NCBI GenBank assembly: GCA_910579075.1
Contig: CAJTSV010000159.1
Coordinates: forward strand, 1-6,007
Source: an uncultured Eubacterium sp.
GTDB lineage: Bacteria; Bacillota; Clostridia; Lachnospirales; Lachnospiraceae
Reading direction: 5' to 3'
Length of the DNA: 6,007 nucleotides
Made by a program: the position numbers and the translations under genes. Positions 4,706-6,007 of the stretch are shown here, one piece after another (position 1 is the first letter of the stretch; every line of letters starts with the position of its first letter). The notes beneath the pieces were generated by a model. It saw only the letters and a list, made by a program, of their open reading frames with translations. It ran no database searches and was not told the origin of the DNA.

Positions 4706-6007
4706 TCACTGCTCCTGCTTTTTCACGGTAAAATACGAACGGTCCTGCCGCAGCCCTGCCTGCCACACGCTGCCCTTTTTGTGTTTCAGCTTCATATCCT
4801 GTTCCGCAACCTGCCACCCGCCAGACAGCTTCAGCCGGAACGATTCTTTCTGCATGCGAAGGCGGCTCTGGCTGGCAGATAAAATATCATACCTAAACTG
4901 CTCTGGCATATCCGCATATCCTTCTTCCATTACATATCGTCCGCCCGGCTGCTGTTTCTGCGTGCGTGCCGTTACCTGTATGGTCTTCCCCGCCGGAACC
5001 GTTACCGTTGCCATGGCATAAACAATCCTTGTCTCCGCAAACATCCGGTCAAATACTTCCGTCAGCTCGCTGCTGCCATAACGCATGTTCAGCCTGTAAT
5101 AAAAGTCATCCTCATCCCCGATAATCGTCAGCACCTTATAGGCCGCGTCCGCCGTCATATATTCCGGCAGGCTGGCATCGTATATGCCCTGCGCATAGTC
5201 CTGCTCCATCTGCGAAGCCGCCGCATCCGCGCACAGGCGCAGCGCTTTCGCATAGGACATTTTCCGGCATTCCATCTCATACCGGACTTCCATAACCGGC
5301 TCCTCACAGTCCAGATTTGCATAAAATCCTGCCTGCGGCTCTCCGGCCAGCTCCCCGGTTACAATCAGATACCGGGCGCGCTCCTGCTCCGGTTCAAAAA
5401 AGCAGTAATTGGACGCACCGTCTCCCGTTTCAAACGAATGGTCAAATCCAAAAGACAGCACCTGTGCTTTTTCACCTGGCACGGTAATGCCAGCCACATA
5501 CGGCTGGTTCCAGTCAGAAGCTTCGTTTAAGCGGATATTGGAAAAAGTATATACGCTGACCTGCCTGCTCCAGTCCGCTTCCTTTTCCAGCGCCTGCTCC
5601 TGGTATTCTTCCAGCTCCGTGCCTGTCCACGCTTCCCAAAACGAATCCGGGGTTTCATAGGAAGCGATGCTGTCCCCAAAGCTGTATGCGGCTTTTCCCG
5701 GCTCCTGCCCGTCGATTTCCAGAATCCCCGCGTCCATTTCCATATCACGGTTCAGTGTGGCCGTAAACGGATAAATGACCTGCAGGGTTTTATCTTCATC
5801 GGATGTGTTTTTTATCCGGTATTCATCCGTTACCTGAAACAGCGGCTGCATATGATTTTCTGCCTGCTCTGCCGTGATTTTTCCCTTTAACGTCCTGACT
5901 GTTTTCAGCTTCTGCGTATCGCCTGTCGCCGTTACCGGAAAGACAGGCCCGTCATAGCTCCCGTTTCGGACCGGCAGCAGCATCATCCGGTCTGTGCGGC
6001 TGTCGGC
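4706..6007 (-). CDS. Unrecognised protein, 5' end beyond the right edge
   Basis: The frame is open from the window edge to a TGA at 4708-4706, giving at least 433 residues. An ATG at 5986 exists, but seven codons precede it without a stop (ADSRTDR) and no ribosome binding site lies upstream, so the true start is most likely outside the window. I cannot name the family. The visible part is acidic, with no transmembrane stretch. It looks beta-rich early on: TDEYRIKNTSDEDKTLQVIY (53-72 counted from that ATG) resembles an immunoglobulin-like strand pattern. A helical middle (about 245-265) and another strand-rich section with ATVTVPAGKTIQVTA (326-340) follow, then a lysine/arginine-rich C-terminus. 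The alternation suggests an extracytoplasmic or membrane-anchored protein whose signal or anchor lies in the missing N-terminus, but that is inference. Codon use resembles its neighbours. It lies upstream of pta on the same strand but is separated from it by a weak terminator and a promoter. Confidence 0.85.
   Translation of the reverse strand, partial: ADSRTDRMMLLPVRNGSYDGPVFPVTATGDTQKLKTVRTLKGKITAEQAENHMQPLFQVTDEYRIKNTSDEDKTLQVIYPFTATLNRDMEMDAGILEIDGQEPGKAAYSFGDSIASYETPDSFWEAWTGTELEEYQEQALEKEADWSRQVSVYTFSNIRLNEASDWNQPYVAGITVPGEKAQVLSFGFDHSFETGDGASNYCFFEPEQERARYLIVTGELAGEPQAGFYANLDCEEPVMEVRYEMECRKMSYAKALRLCADAAASQMEQDYAQGIYDASLPEYMTADAAYKVLTIIGDEDDFYYRLNMRYGSSELTEVFDRMFAETRIVYAMATVTVPAGKTIQVTARTQKQQPGGRYVMEEGYADMPEQFRYDILSASQSRLRMQKESFRLKLSGGWQVAEQDMKLKHKKGSVWQAGLRQDRSYFTVKKQEQ

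Noticed and set aside
4415..4882. Plus-strand ORF of 155 codons overlapping the pta start and the unknown gene's end
   Set aside because: It runs antisense to two well-supported genes and the pta promoter, and has no ribosome binding site. It is rich in F, H, C and L, as expected of a shadow frame.

Overview
The window looks like a chromosomal stretch from a gut-type clostridium (Bacillota, most likely Lachnospiraceae). The grounds are the roughly 50% GC coding sequence, strong AGGAGG-type ribosome binding sites, sigma-A type promoters, and the protein families present. The family-level placement is inference from protein style. No rRNA, tRNA, CRISPR array or intact transposase is visible.

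Layout. Positions 1-57 may hold the last codons of a plus-strand gene entering from the left, followed by a GC-rich palindromic stretch (59-78). A good promoter (141-169) precedes a MATE-family multidrug/toxin exporter (325-1689, +). After 88 bases with its own promoter comes a class I/II PLP-dependent aminotransferase (1778-2971, +). From 2972 to 3459 there is no intact gene. This convergent interval holds (a) a truncated, frameshifted remnant of a DUF4180-family gene, (b) a 110-bp inverted-repeat element with two perfect arm pairs, and (c) a coding-looking 31-codon tail in frame after the stop of the next gene. On the minus strand are phosphate acetyltransferase pta (3460-4443), with a repeat-rich leader of about 110 nt and a possible 15-codon upstream ORF, and then a long unrecognised protein (4706 to past the right edge) ending in a weak terminator.

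How the genes relate. Pta interconverts acetyl-CoA and acetyl phosphate, a core step of acetate fermentation. Its usual partner ackA is not adjacent downstream. The exporter and the aminotransferase each appear to have their own promoter, so they need not form an operon. No pathway linking all the genes is evident. The most interesting material is non-genic: the decayed gene and inverted repeat between the convergent genes, and the pta leader, where one 5' segment can pair with either of two copies of the same sequence, the second lying near the pta ribosome binding site.
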